NCBI GenBank assembly: GCA_022843805.1
Contig: JALHMY010000030.1
Location: 9,169 to 73,168, forward strand
Length of the DNA stretch: 64,000 nucleotides
DNA from: Fuerstiella sp.
GTDB lineage: Bacteria > Planctomycetota > Planctomycetia > Planctomycetales > Planctomycetaceae
Reading direction: 5' to 3'
A program made the position numbers and the translations under genes. Under the pieces are notes generated by a model. It did no database searches. It had not been told where the DNA came from and worked only from the letters and a program-made list of their open reading frames with translations. Positions 9,900 through 16,791 of the stretch are shown here, piece by piece; the first letter of the stretch is position 1, and each line of letters starts with the position of its first letter.

Positions 9900-10472
9900 A
9901 TGCCCTCACCCAAAGTCGTTCGCCCGATTCAAAAAGTCTGGACCCATTGTCCCCGTTGTGGCGCTCCGGCAGTGAAAAAGGGTTTGAACCCTTTTCGCTG
10001 CGCATCCTGCAGCTACACCCATTATTTCAGTCCCTGCACGGCAGTGGGAGCAATCACAGCTGATCCGGAAGGTCGAATACTGCTGCTGGTCCGGGGCAAA
10101 GATCCTGGCAAAGGATTGTTTGGTCTGCCTGGCGGATTTGTGGATGTCGGCGAAACTGCCGAAGAAGCTCTGCATCGGGAAGTGCAGGAAGAAATCGGAC
10201 TGACTGTTGTTGGTCAGCAATATCTCGCATCCTTCCCGAATCAGTATATCTATGACGGAGCGATCCTGCCGGTGACCGATCTCTTCTTTGTCATGCACGT
10301 CGAATCATTTGATAAGATTGAGTTACTGGACGGAGAAATCACCGACTGGCATTTCTGCCATCCGACTTCCAGGGAACTGAAGAAGATGGCGTTTGAATCC
10401 AACCGTCGAGCGTTAAAACTATACCTTGCACAGCAGAACCGGGCACAGAAAAAGACAAAGAGCAAATCCTGA
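9900..10472 (+). CDS. Zn-ribbon NUDIX hydrolase
   Basis: 190 residues from the ATG of MPSPKVVRPIQKVWTHCPRC. An N-terminal zinc ribbon uses C17/C20 and C34/C37 (CPRC ... CASC), followed by a NUDIX domain with a complete box at about residues 79-101 (GFVDVGETAEEALHREVQEE: GX5EX7REUXEEXGU, with metal-binding glutamates present). Zn-ribbon NUDIX proteins include NADH pyrophosphatase-like and nucleotide-sugar hydrolases; this one lacks the extended N-terminal part of NudC, so the substrate cannot be assigned. The C-terminus is lysine-rich. It is followed by a hairpin terminator and then deoC. Confidence 0.85.
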   Translation: MPSPKVVRPIQKVWTHCPRCGAPAVKKGLNPFRCASCSYTHYFSPCTAVGAITADPEGRILLLVRGKDPGKGLFGLPGGFVDVGETAEEALHREVQEEIGLTVVGQQYLASFPNQYIYDGAILPVTDLFFVMHVESFDKIELLDGEITDWHFCHPTSRELKKMAFESNRRALKLYLAQQNRAQKKTKSKS

Positions 10473-10499
10473 GCGGCTTCGCCAGTGTCGCCGCTTTTT
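10472..10499 (+). terminator. Intrinsic terminator after the NUDIX gene
   Basis: AGCGGC pairs with GCCGCT across a 12-nt loop and is followed by TTTTT. It starts at the last base of the NUDIX stop codon and separates that gene from deoC. Confidence 0.65.
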
Positions 10500-10521
10500 C
10501 AACGAGCTCTGAAGGAAATCC

Positions 10522-11247
10522 ATGAACTATACGTACGAAGACATTTCGCGAATGATTGATCATTCGCTGCTGAAGCCCACAATGACCGTCCAGGATTTTG
10601 AGACCGGATGTCAGCTGGCGGTCGCCTGTCAGGCCGGCAGTGTGTGTATCCAGCCGTACTATCTGAAGCGATGTGCGGAAATTCTGCAGAACAGCGGAGT
10701 AAAAGCCAGCACGGTCATCGGATTTCCCCACGGCGGGCATGCCACCGCAATCAAGCGGGCAGAAGCTCTGCAGGCACTTCAGGACGGCGGCGAAGAACTG
10801 GATATGGTCTGCAATATCAGCAAAGTGCTGAGCGGAGACTGGCAGTATGTTCGTGATGATATCGCTGCAGTCATTGATGTAGCGCACTCCGCCGGGCAAA
10901 AAGTAAAAGTCATCTTTGAGAACTGTTATCTGAACGACGAACAAAAAATCAGGCTGTGTGAGGTCTGCGGAGAACTAAACGCTGACTGGGTCAAAACATC
11001 AACAGGCTATGGCACCGGCGGCGCCACGATGGATGACCTGAAACTCATGCGCCGACATACGCCTGCCCATGTGCAGGTGAAAGCAGCGGGAGGAGTACGA
11101 GATCTGGACACACTTCTGCAATGCCGTCAGATCGGTGTGTCCCGCATCGGTGCCAGTGCCACTCAAACGATTCTTGACGACTGCCGGAAGCGACTGGGAA
11201 TGCCCCCGCTGGAATTTGCCGCCGTTCCACAGATTCAGGGTTATTAA
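10522..11247 (+). CDS. deoC: Deoxyribose-phosphate aldolase
   Basis: 241 residues, the usual DeoC length. The enzyme splits 2-deoxyribose 5-phosphate into glyceraldehyde 3-phosphate and acetaldehyde through a Schiff base during deoxynucleoside breakdown. Visible marks are IDHSLLKPT at the N-terminus, FPHGGHATAIK, D94 in the ELDMVCNI strand (normally DVVxxI), the Schiff-base lysine K158 in WVKTSTGYG, and the second active-site lysine K187 in VKAAGGVRD. AAGGA lies 5 bp before the ATG. No other deo gene is adjacent, and the upstream terminator makes it a single-gene unit. Confidence 0.93.
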   Translation: MNYTYEDISRMIDHSLLKPTMTVQDFETGCQLAVACQAGSVCIQPYYLKRCAEILQNSGVKASTVIGFPHGGHATAIKRAEALQALQDGGEELDMVCNISKVLSGDWQYVRDDIAAVIDVAHSAGQKVKVIFENCYLNDEQKIRLCEVCGELNADWVKTSTGYGTGGATMDDLKLMRRHTPAHVQVKAAGGVRDLDTLLQCRQIGVSRIGASATQTILDDCRKRLGMPPLEFAAVPQIQGY

Positions 11248-11632
11248 GCACCCTCGGACGACGATCAGGCCTCTGCGAATTTAAAGCAAACGGCATAGGT
11301 CTCAGGCAACCGGAATCTCAATGCGTGGGATGCGTCATTGCGTCATTTTGACGGGCAGGAATGCCCATCGTACCCCAAAACGAAGTATTGACAGACACTA
11401 CCCGCAAATCAGCCCGGCACGGGTTTCATTGCAGAGCGGCCGATAGCCTGTTGTCGCATGTGTCTCCGGCGAAGGTCTCACGACTCCCAACATTCTTTTA
11501 TAAAAAGCCAGGAAAATCGCGCACGATAATCGCGCGAATGACGCCTTCATCAACAGATAGCCCGAAGTCGACCGCGTTACCCGCAGGTATTTCACCGTAT
11601 TCGAGCACATCCTGTTACAGATGGAGAATCTT
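11248..11632. other. Non-coding gap between deoC and the orphan gene cluster
   Basis: 385 bp without a convincing gene. I see no clear terminator after deoC, no repeat family and no tRNA-like fold. It marks the change from housekeeping genes to small orphan genes of unlike composition. Confidence 0.5.
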
Positions 11633-11989
11633 ATGGAAATGCAGATTAAAGCCGCATTGTCGGGGCCTGAGCTAAAAAAGACGAAAGTAAAGGACCCTGA
11701 ATCCGGCAAAGAACACGAGTTCAACATCAAGGCCGTCAGCTATCAGATCGACGGCCAGCAATTAGTGGTCCATGGGCAATTGTCACATTGTCTTGCCGGG
11801 CGCCCCGATGACCAGCTCTGGTACGCCTTCGCAAAGACAGGGAATCAAATTTCTCCAAACGATCCAGCAAAATGTTTGTACGCCGCCAGGAAGGTGGAGT
11901 ATCAAAGATCGTCGGAGGAATCGCAGATCTTGCAGATCGCGCCAAAGACTTCCTGCCCGGATTTGCCACAAAGCTCATTGCAGTCCTGA
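11633..11989 (+). CDS. Small protein of unknown function, possibly frame-shifted near its end
   Basis: 118 residues from the ATG of MEMQIKAALSG, chosen because GGAG lies 5-8 bp upstream; a start 12 bp earlier is also open. The first 85 or so residues look natural (ELKKTKVKDPESGKEHEF, VSYQIDGQQLVVHGQL). The last 35 are unusually rich in Ser/Gln and less convincing. In the +2 frame, 11872-12015 reads a better helix (GGIADLADRAKDFLPG), so either a frameshift has occurred or a second small ORF overlaps. No family is recognised. The stop codon at 11987 is directly followed in the same frame by the ATG of the crystallin-like ORF. Confidence 0.45.
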   Translation: MEMQIKAALSGPELKKTKVKDPESGKEHEFNIKAVSYQIDGQQLVVHGQLSHCLAGRPDDQLWYAFAKTGNQISPNDPAKCLYAARKVEYQRSSEESQILQIAPKTSCPDLPQSSLQS

Positions 11990-12133
11990 ATGAAAACAAG
12001 TCTCCAGCTGTTTGAACATGCCGGTTTTGGGGGCAGGAAATTTGAGATCGGCCCCGGGTTATGCATCATTGGGGACCTGAAAATCCACGACTTTAACGAC
12101 CGCATCAGCAGCATTCGATGGCAGTCTGCCTGA
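11990..12133 (+). CDS. Single-motif beta/gamma-crystallin-like miniprotein
   Basis: A 47-residue ORF, MKTSLQLFEHAGFGGRKFEI at its start and ending NDRISSIRWQSA. The pattern xxLFEHxxFGGRxFEI plus NDRISS is the beta/gamma-crystallin Greek-key signature; NDxxSS is the Ca2+-binding (N/D)(N/D)xx(S/T)S motif of microbial members. A normal domain has two motifs (about 85 residues); this has one, so it would need to dimerise, be a remnant, or be the C-terminal end of the preceding gene, whose TGA stop lies immediately before this ATG in the same frame. Readthrough or a nonsense mutation are both possible. The function is unknown. Confidence 0.6.
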   Translation: MKTSLQLFEHAGFGGRKFEIGPGLCIIGDLKIHDFNDRISSIRWQSA

Positions 12134-12163
12134 GGCACTTTTTAGAATTCACAGGACACACAA

Positions 12164-12652
12164 ATGTTCGGCTTCGATACTATCAAAGATCTCATGGAGG
12201 TTGTGCTGGTTCCCGCTGTCGGAGGCGCAGTCGCGATCTACTGGCCTGAACTTCAGGCCTCAACGAGACGAAGGAAGTTCAGGAGGCTGATTGAGCGCGA
12301 GCTTAAGGAACTCGGTCCCTACCCGGAGTCGCGACCCGTCGACACCAATCACCCCTGTAACGAATGGACAGATCACCTGAAGAAACAGTTTGTTCACCAG
12401 AAACTTCTCGGGGACGCTACCGAGAACCGAGACTTCATTTTGTCTCTTGACCCCGATCTTGTGTACAACGTCAGTCAGCTCTGGGACGCCTACGGATCTA
12501 AGAACGACGTGCAATGGCTGTATCATCTCGAGGAGCTGGCAAAAAATCACTTTCCTGATGTTCACAAACCGCTTCAGCAATGGAAGAAGCTCATCGCCGA
12601 ATACAAAAAGCATGATAACACCGTGAACGCTAAGAAGGGAGGTGCAACATAA
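12164..12652 (+). CDS. Membrane-anchored protein of unknown function
   Basis: 162 residues beginning MFGFDTIKDLMEVVLVPAVG. AGGA lies about 8 bp before the ATG. Residues 8-27 form one hydrophobic, probably membrane-spanning segment; the rest is charged and helical (RRRKFRRLIERELKELG, LWDAYGSKNDVQWLYHLEEL), predicted to be cytoplasmic. I recognise no domain. It is third in a row of small same-strand genes with the two preceding ORFs and may be co-transcribed with them. Confidence 0.6.
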   Translation: MFGFDTIKDLMEVVLVPAVGGAVAIYWPELQASTRRRKFRRLIERELKELGPYPESRPVDTNHPCNEWTDHLKKQFVHQKLLGDATENRDFILSLDPDLVYNVSQLWDAYGSKNDVQWLYHLEELAKNHFPDVHKPLQQWKKLIAEYKKHDNTVNAKKGGAT

Positions 12653-13034
12653 CCTATACTTGAAGGGACCACCACGCGGGCGATTCAGTTGGTCGTATTG
12701 AGCGACTGTCAGATCTCCGAAATGAACTCGCACATTTTCCGTCGCAGGTTTCACCAATGATTGTTCACATGATCGAATCCGTACTCCCGGGTGGCAGTCT
12801 CCAGCAACCCCGGGAAGATTCCGACGCCCACTTCGTCATTAAACAGAGATTCCCCGGCGACCCTGATTTCAAGGTCCCTCGGTGTCCGAGCTGCTGTAGG
12901 ATTGAAAGGACAGATCAAACGATCGAATAAAAAAACAAAAATCTGGAAATTCCTGACAGCACCGACAACAGATGTCGTAGTGCCTTCGGTAAAGTCGGCA
13001 CAGGCCCTTACTGAACTTGTCGAGGAACTCCAAA
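12653..13034. other. Gap with one doubtful small ORF
   Basis: No confident gene. A frame open from about 12664 to the TAA at 12928-12930 reads plausibly (GRIERLSDLRNELAHF, PCPSCC-like C-terminus) but its first ATG is at 12757, giving only 57 residues. Either a short Cys-containing protein or a decayed gene end is possible. The other open frame here, from 12791, has poor composition and overlaps the WYL gene. Confidence 0.35.
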
Positions 13035-14015
13035 GTGTCTCCCGTTACACGACCACCATTTCGACGATTTCTGGCGATCGACCGCTCTGTACGCAGCGGC
13101 CAGTATCCGAATTCAGAGTCGCTCGCTGCGGAGCTCGAAGTCGATTCAAGAACAATTCAGCGCGACATTGCATTTCTCAGAGATCAGCTGGGGGCGCCTC
13201 TGGAGTTTTGTCGTAAGCACAATGGCTACATGCTGACGGATCAGTCGTGGACGTTGCCGTCGTTTCAACTCACCGAAGGGGAGTTGGTCAGTGTTTTTCT
13301 GGCCGAACGACTCATCCGGCAATACCGTGGTACTCCATTCGAATCGGACCTTTCACATGCGTTCGAACGAATTGTGCGAATGCTTCCGGAAGAAATCACG
13401 GTCAGCCTTGCGGAGGTATCAGACACACTCTCTGTGACACCCTGTGTGCTGACAACGCAGGATATGGAGACGTTCCGTTTGCTGACAACAGCCGTTCAGC
13501 AACGGAAGCAATTGCGATTGCTCTACTGGTCTGCATCACAGAATCGAGATACCGATCGCATAGTGAATCCGCTGCATCTGTCACTTGTGGACAACGACTG
13601 GTATTTGATCGCGTGGTGCCACACTCGCGGTGAGATCCGCATGTTTTCGACAGTTCGCATTCGAGGAGCAGAGCAAACCGGGACATCGTTCGAGCGTCCC
13701 GAGGATTTCGACATTACCGTATACCTCGGCAACAGCTTCCGCGCCGTACGCGGGGCCGGCAACCAGACGTGGACCGTCAGGCTGAAGTTTCGATCTGAAA
13801 TGGCAGGCCGGATCCGGGAAAAAATCTGGCACCACACGCAGACTCTGGAGGATCAGCCTGATGGCAGCGTGATCATGCATCTGCAAGTCAGCAGTCTCAT
13901 TGAAATCCGCCGCTGGGTCCTTTATTGGGGTGCCGATTGCCAGGTATTAGAGCCGGAGGAGCTGCGAGAACAGATACGAAGCGATGCCCGAGCCGTGGAG
14001 TTCAACTATTCATAA
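13035..14015 (+). CDS. HTH-WYL domain transcriptional regulator of the CRISPR locus
   Basis: About 326 residues. I choose the GTG at 13035, with GAGGA 8 bp upstream; a TTG at 13017 is the alternative. Residues 10-60 form a DeoR-like winged helix (PFRRFLAIDRSVRSGQYPN then SRTIQRDIAFLRDQLGAP). A WYL domain follows at about 145-220 (LRLLYWSASQ, DRIVNPLHLSLVDNDWYLIA, MFSTVRI), then a WCX C-terminal extension. WYL domains sense nucleic acid or nucleotide ligands, and such regulators often accompany CRISPR-Cas and other defence loci, where they repress or activate cas transcription. It is first in the same-strand block that runs through cas4, and is the obvious candidate to control the promoter at 14115. 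Confidence 0.85.
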   Translation: MSPVTRPPFRRFLAIDRSVRSGQYPNSESLAAELEVDSRTIQRDIAFLRDQLGAPLEFCRKHNGYMLTDQSWTLPSFQLTEGELVSVFLAERLIRQYRGTPFESDLSHAFERIVRMLPEEITVSLAEVSDTLSVTPCVLTTQDMETFRLLTTAVQQRKQLRLLYWSASQNRDTDRIVNPLHLSLVDNDWYLIAWCHTRGEIRMFSTVRIRGAEQTGTSFERPEDFDITVYLGNSFRAVRGAGNQTWTVRLKFRSEMAGRIREKIWHHTQTLEDQPDGSVIMHLQVSSLIEIRRWVLYWGADCQVLEPEELREQIRSDARAVEFNYS

Positions 14016-14114
14016 AATCATGGAGGAAAACAGCTTGCGGAGGTGACAGGAGTTTTTTTCACAGATTTTGAGTTGCAAATCCTATCGCACCGGACATTAC
14101 TAGTGTGAGACTGT

Positions 14115-14142
14115 TTGACACATATGCTCAGATGCTTATCAT
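14115..14142 (+). promoter_or_regulatory. Strong sigma-70-type promoter before the small-ORF/sigma-4 genes
   Basis: A perfect TTGACA at 14115-14120, a 16-bp spacer and TATCAT (5/6 to consensus) at 14137-14142. A start near 14149 would leave a very short leader before the ATG at 14163. The -10 box overlaps the first of two ATCATGCAA direct repeats. Confidence 0.6.
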
Positions 14143-14168
14143 GCAACGGCGGATAAATAATCATGCAA
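14138..14168. promoter_or_regulatory. Two direct repeats ATCATGCAA, 22 bp apart: operator or pseudo-crRNA target sites
   Basis: Identical 9-mers at 14138-14146 and 14160-14168, two helical turns apart; the first overlaps the -10 box, the second the start codon of the 68-aa ORF. On the minus strand each reads TTG then CATGAT, i.e. a TTG in PAM position followed by the first five bases of the pseudo-spacer at 14708. The second site also matches pseudo-spacer positions 7 and 8. They could equally be operators for the WYL protein. Confidence 0.5.
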
Positions 14169-14369
14169 GGAATGATTGACTGGAAACGAATCCAAATTCT
14201 CCAGGCAGAGCTTGGCGTCATTGCAAATCGCAACGGGAACGGCTTTGCGGCGCTCGAAGCCGCCAGCGATGCGTTGTTCTTTTTCATAGAGAACCCTGAG
14301 TCGAGCGCGAGTCCCGTCGGTGTCTTCCGTAATTGTCTGCGGGACATCAAACGCACATTGCTCCAATAG
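14163..14369 (+). CDS. 68-residue protein of unknown function in front of the cas genes
   Basis: 68 residues from ATG 14163 (a second ATG lies at 14172). It is helical and neutral, with segments MIDWKRIQILQAELGVIANR, AALEAASDALFFFIENP and PVGVFRNCLRDIKRTLLQ. I recognise no family. The gene lies directly behind the TTGACA/TATCAT promoter, its start codon lies in a TTG-CATGAT site, and only 10 bp separate it from the sigma-4-like gene, so the two are probably co-transcribed. By analogy with CreTA modules of type I-B loci it could be a toxin or regulator whose expression Cascade represses, but nothing in the protein itself shows toxicity. Confidence 0.5.
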   Translation: MQGMIDWKRIQILQAELGVIANRNGNGFAALEAASDALFFFIENPESSASPVGVFRNCLRDIKRTLLQ

Positions 14370-14379
14370 GATCTGAAAA

Positions 14380-14670
14380 ATGCCACGAAGAAGACTGGAT
14401 TCACTGGACCGACACTCAGAGGCGGGGCTTGCCCTTGAGGATGTGCGAGCAGCAGAACCAATTGAGCAGCTTGCTAAGGAGGAGGAATTGCAACAAATCA
14501 AAGCTGTGCTAAGTACTTTGTCCCGGCGAGAGCAGATTGCAATTCAACTTCGGATAAATGACGGAATGAGCTTTGGGGATATTGGAAAACGCTTTGCCGT
14601 CAGTCGAGAGAAAGCGCGGCAGATGTTCTCCCAGAGTATCAGTGTTCTGCGTGAAAGGATCGCGTCATAA
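14380..14670 (+). CDS. Sigma-70 region 4-only small protein
   Basis: 96 residues, ATG preceded by AGGA at 9 bp. The N-terminal 45 residues are charged (MPRRRLDSLDRHSEAG, EQLAKEEELQQIKAVL). Residues 46-95 are a sigma-70 region 4 helix-turn-helix: LSRREQIAIQLRIN, then GMSFGDIGKRFAVSREKARQ, closing VLRERIAS. There is no region 2, so it cannot be a full sigma factor; free region 4 domains act as anti-sigma-like or transcription-activating adaptors, or bind -35-like DNA. It lies between the 68-aa ORF and cas8b on the same strand and is a good candidate for a cas regulator, possibly through the -35 region. The link to CRISPR control is inferred from position. Confidence 0.75.
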   Translation: MPRRRLDSLDRHSEAGLALEDVRAAEPIEQLAKEEELQQIKAVLSTLSRREQIAIQLRINDGMSFGDIGKRFAVSREKARQMFSQSISVLRERIAS

Positions 14671-14682
14671 GACGTAATGGTA

Positions 14683-14761
14683 TTCCATGAACAACACGGT
14701 TTGAAACCATGACTAAGCGAGCTGGGCATGATCCCATTCCATCATAACAAGGATCTTGCAG
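14683..14761 (+). ncRNA. Degenerate CRISPR repeats flanking a pseudo-spacer (mini-CRISPR / crRNA-like RNA candidate)
   Basis: Pseudo-repeat 1 (14683-14707) starts TTCCAT and ends GGTTTGAAAC; aligned to the last 28 bases of the array repeat it matches 21 of 25 positions with one 3-base gap, and its final eight bases TTTGAAAC differ from the array 5' handle ATTGAAAC at one base. Pseudo-repeat 2 (14737-14761) contains TTCCATC and TAACAAGGAT, matching 17 of 18 with one 4-base gap, then decays. Between them lie 29 bp (14708-14736) beginning CATGACTAAGC. Neither copy keeps the first nine bases of the repeat. The orientation equals that of the array and cas genes. Cas6 processing of pseudo-repeat 1 could yield a crRNA-like guide, as in CreA or cas-autorepression RNAs. 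A decayed relic array is the alternative. Confidence 0.65.
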
Positions 14762-14808
14762 TCGTGCTTCATCATCGCGTTTTTGGCCAATAGAGTAGAG
14801 ATCACCCG

Positions 14809-16791
14809 ATGATTATCGACATGTACAATCTCGGAAAGGCGTACGTCGAATCCGGAGGTAGTTTCGGTTCGACAGGATTGACGGATCAGCAGAAACGTCT
14901 GGCCTTCCTGACTGAACCACACGAGACCGGGACACCACTATTTGTATTGTGGCTGGATGATTCCGGAGTCGCGAGGCTGGAACAGCACGAGGTTCGGGCC
15001 GGCCAGTCGTGGCGGCTGCCTTTCATCAAAGTGGCTCCAAACGCAGCCTACTTGTGCCCAGTTTTCAAATCTGACGTGAAGAAGGGTATTCAGCCGTCTA
15101 AGCGAAATACCACGCTGAAACGATTCGAGTTGCTGGCGCAGGCTGCTGACCCGTCGGCCGCCTATTTCCAGCGGGTCGTGGATACGCTCACCGCAACAAA
15201 ATTCCGCATGGCTGGGGATGCAGAGTTTCGGACAGTCGATGACGCATTTGGTGCAACAGTGACAGTTATCGTGGCCGCAAATCTTTCTGGCAGATCGCCG
15301 ATCATTTGTGTCGCGTCCGATTCCAAAGGTGCGGTCTGGCCCGGAGACGACGAACGACTCGCGACGTGGTTATTGAATGCCCGTGAACGACTTTCCATCT
15401 ATGAAACAAAGTCCGTTCCAAACATCGAACGAGCGGTATGTCCGTTAACGGGAGAAGCATCGGAGCTTTTCACTAACGGCCTCACTGGCGCTGGACTGAA
15501 CTTCGTCAACGGAGACTTTGAAGGTTCGTTTTCCGAGCTGAATGGAGAGCGCGGCTGGCAAAGGGCCGCCGTCTCGGCAGATGCCGCCGACATTCTGTAT
15601 ATCTACAAGAATCACGTCGCGCCGGATTTCTTTGAGTACATTGCCGGATCAAAAGCACTGGTCATTCCCGCTGCCAGCGCTGGCCCGGACGCTCGCAAGC
15701 GGTTCGTGAATGCCGTTCAGGGACTAACAGAAAAGAAACATACGGAAGGAGCAGAAGGGCGATTGCTGAGTCGGTTTGCTCAGAATGATGGTTCAGTGGC
15801 CTCGATCACACTCCTCTGGGCTTCCTTTGCCCAGAAGTTCGAAGAGGCGACCGCAATGATTTCCCATGTATTGCCAAGTCGCCTGGCGGAACTACATGGA
15901 ATACATGACGACTACATTAAGTCGAAAGATCCGTTTCATCCGCAGCACGCCCATGAACACATCCGTCGTCCTTTGAATTTGACGTATTCACTTGCGGCAG
16001 AACTGACGTACCGGCCCGGTGGTGCCCGGGTCAAAGAACAAAATGCTAGTCCGCGTCGGCATGCATTGCTGCGTGAGCTTGTCGCGTCGATCTACCACCG
16101 ACAGCCACTCTGTGCAGATGGGTTCTGGAAACAAATTGCTCAGACGGCGCGAGCGTATGTTGTACTGCTGCTGGAGCAGGCCGAGAGTCGCGGAGTGGTT
16201 TATCAGCTTCAATATGAAGGCCCGAATTCGCCTAAAAAGCAGACACCGTTGACGGTCAACGGTTGGATACGTCATTTGACGATGTTCTTGTCATTCCTTG
16301 CTGATCCGCGGATTGGCGTCTTTTCGAAGGAGGATTATGTGTACGAACCCACGCAGGAAAGCTTGAAGCCGCTGTTGGCTCACGCAAAAGGTCTTAATAA
16401 TCCCGCCAAACAGTTCACATTTCTGCTGGGTGTGCTGTATGGTCATTTGATTTATGTGCAGGCTGAAAAAGCAAAAGTCAGCGTCGCATCCAATGCGTTG
16501 AGCTGGCTCAAAAGTGGCCGTGTTCGAGCTGCTGATTTGCCCGAACTGTACGGAAAGATTTCGTCGAAGCTGCTGGAATACCACTCGCTGGGAATTGCCC
16601 GAAAGTTTGCACGTGTGCATGCAATCGAAACAGAACTCGGGCATTTGGGAACTTCGATCGGCGACGGCGTGAATGCTCGTGATCTCCCCGATGATAAGGT
16701 TCTTTACTTTCTAATGCTGGGCATGTCTATGTCCTACACATTCACTTTCACAGAGAAACGTGACACCCGGAAGAACGGAGATACTGAATGA
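14809..16791 (+). CDS. cas8b: Cas8b (Csh1/TM1802-like) large subunit of type I-B Cascade
   Basis: 660 residues, the usual size for a type I large subunit; a second ATG lies 12 bp downstream. This subunit reads the PAM and recruits Cas3. The C-terminal third has the Csh1 pattern: FTFLLGVLYGHLIYVQAEKA, a helical linker with ADLPELYGKISSKLLEY, then KVLYFLMLGMSMSYTF. The middle has CPLTGEASELFTNGLTG but only one cysteine there, so the zinc-finger pairs found in many Csh1 proteins are missing. FEYIAGSKALVIPA follows. That central block also faintly recalls Cas8c; the neighbours favour Cas8b. Its TGA overlaps the cas7 ATG (ATGA), so the two are translationally coupled. Upstream lies the pseudo-repeat region. 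Confidence 0.8.
   Translation: MIIDMYNLGKAYVESGGSFGSTGLTDQQKRLAFLTEPHETGTPLFVLWLDDSGVARLEQHEVRAGQSWRLPFIKVAPNAAYLCPVFKSDVKKGIQPSKRNTTLKRFELLAQAADPSAAYFQRVVDTLTATKFRMAGDAEFRTVDDAFGATVTVIVAANLSGRSPIICVASDSKGAVWPGDDERLATWLLNARERLSIYETKSVPNIERAVCPLTGEASELFTNGLTGAGLNFVNGDFEGSFSELNGERGWQRAAVSADAADILYIYKNHVAPDFFEYIAGSKALVIPAASAGPDARKRFVNAVQGLTEKKHTEGAEGRLLSRFAQNDGSVASITLLWASFAQKFEEATAMISHVLPSRLAELHGIHDDYIKSKDPFHPQHAHEHIRRPLNLTYSLAAELTYRPGGARVKEQNASPRRHALLRELVASIYHRQPLCADGFWKQIAQTARAYVVLLLEQAESRGVVYQLQYEGPNSPKKQTPLTVNGWIRHLTMFLSFLADPRIGVFSKEDYVYEPTQESLKPLLAHAKGLNNPAKQFTFLLGVLYGHLIYVQAEKAKVSVASNALSWLKSGRVRAADLPELYGKISSKLLEYHSLGIARKFARVHAIETELGHLGTSIGDGVNARDLPDDKVLYFLMLGMSMSYTFTFTEKRDTRKNGDTE

Noticed and set aside
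12791-13216. 141-residue plus-strand ORF overlapping the WYL gene start
   Set aside because: Ser/Thr/Arg-rich reading without motif, overlapping a recognisable helix-turn-helix gene by more than 180 bp in another frame.
14708-14736. CATGATCC at 14726 as a local target of the pseudo-spacer seed
   Set aside because: It matches only the first five bases, has GGG in the PAM position and lies inside the pseudo-spacer itself.
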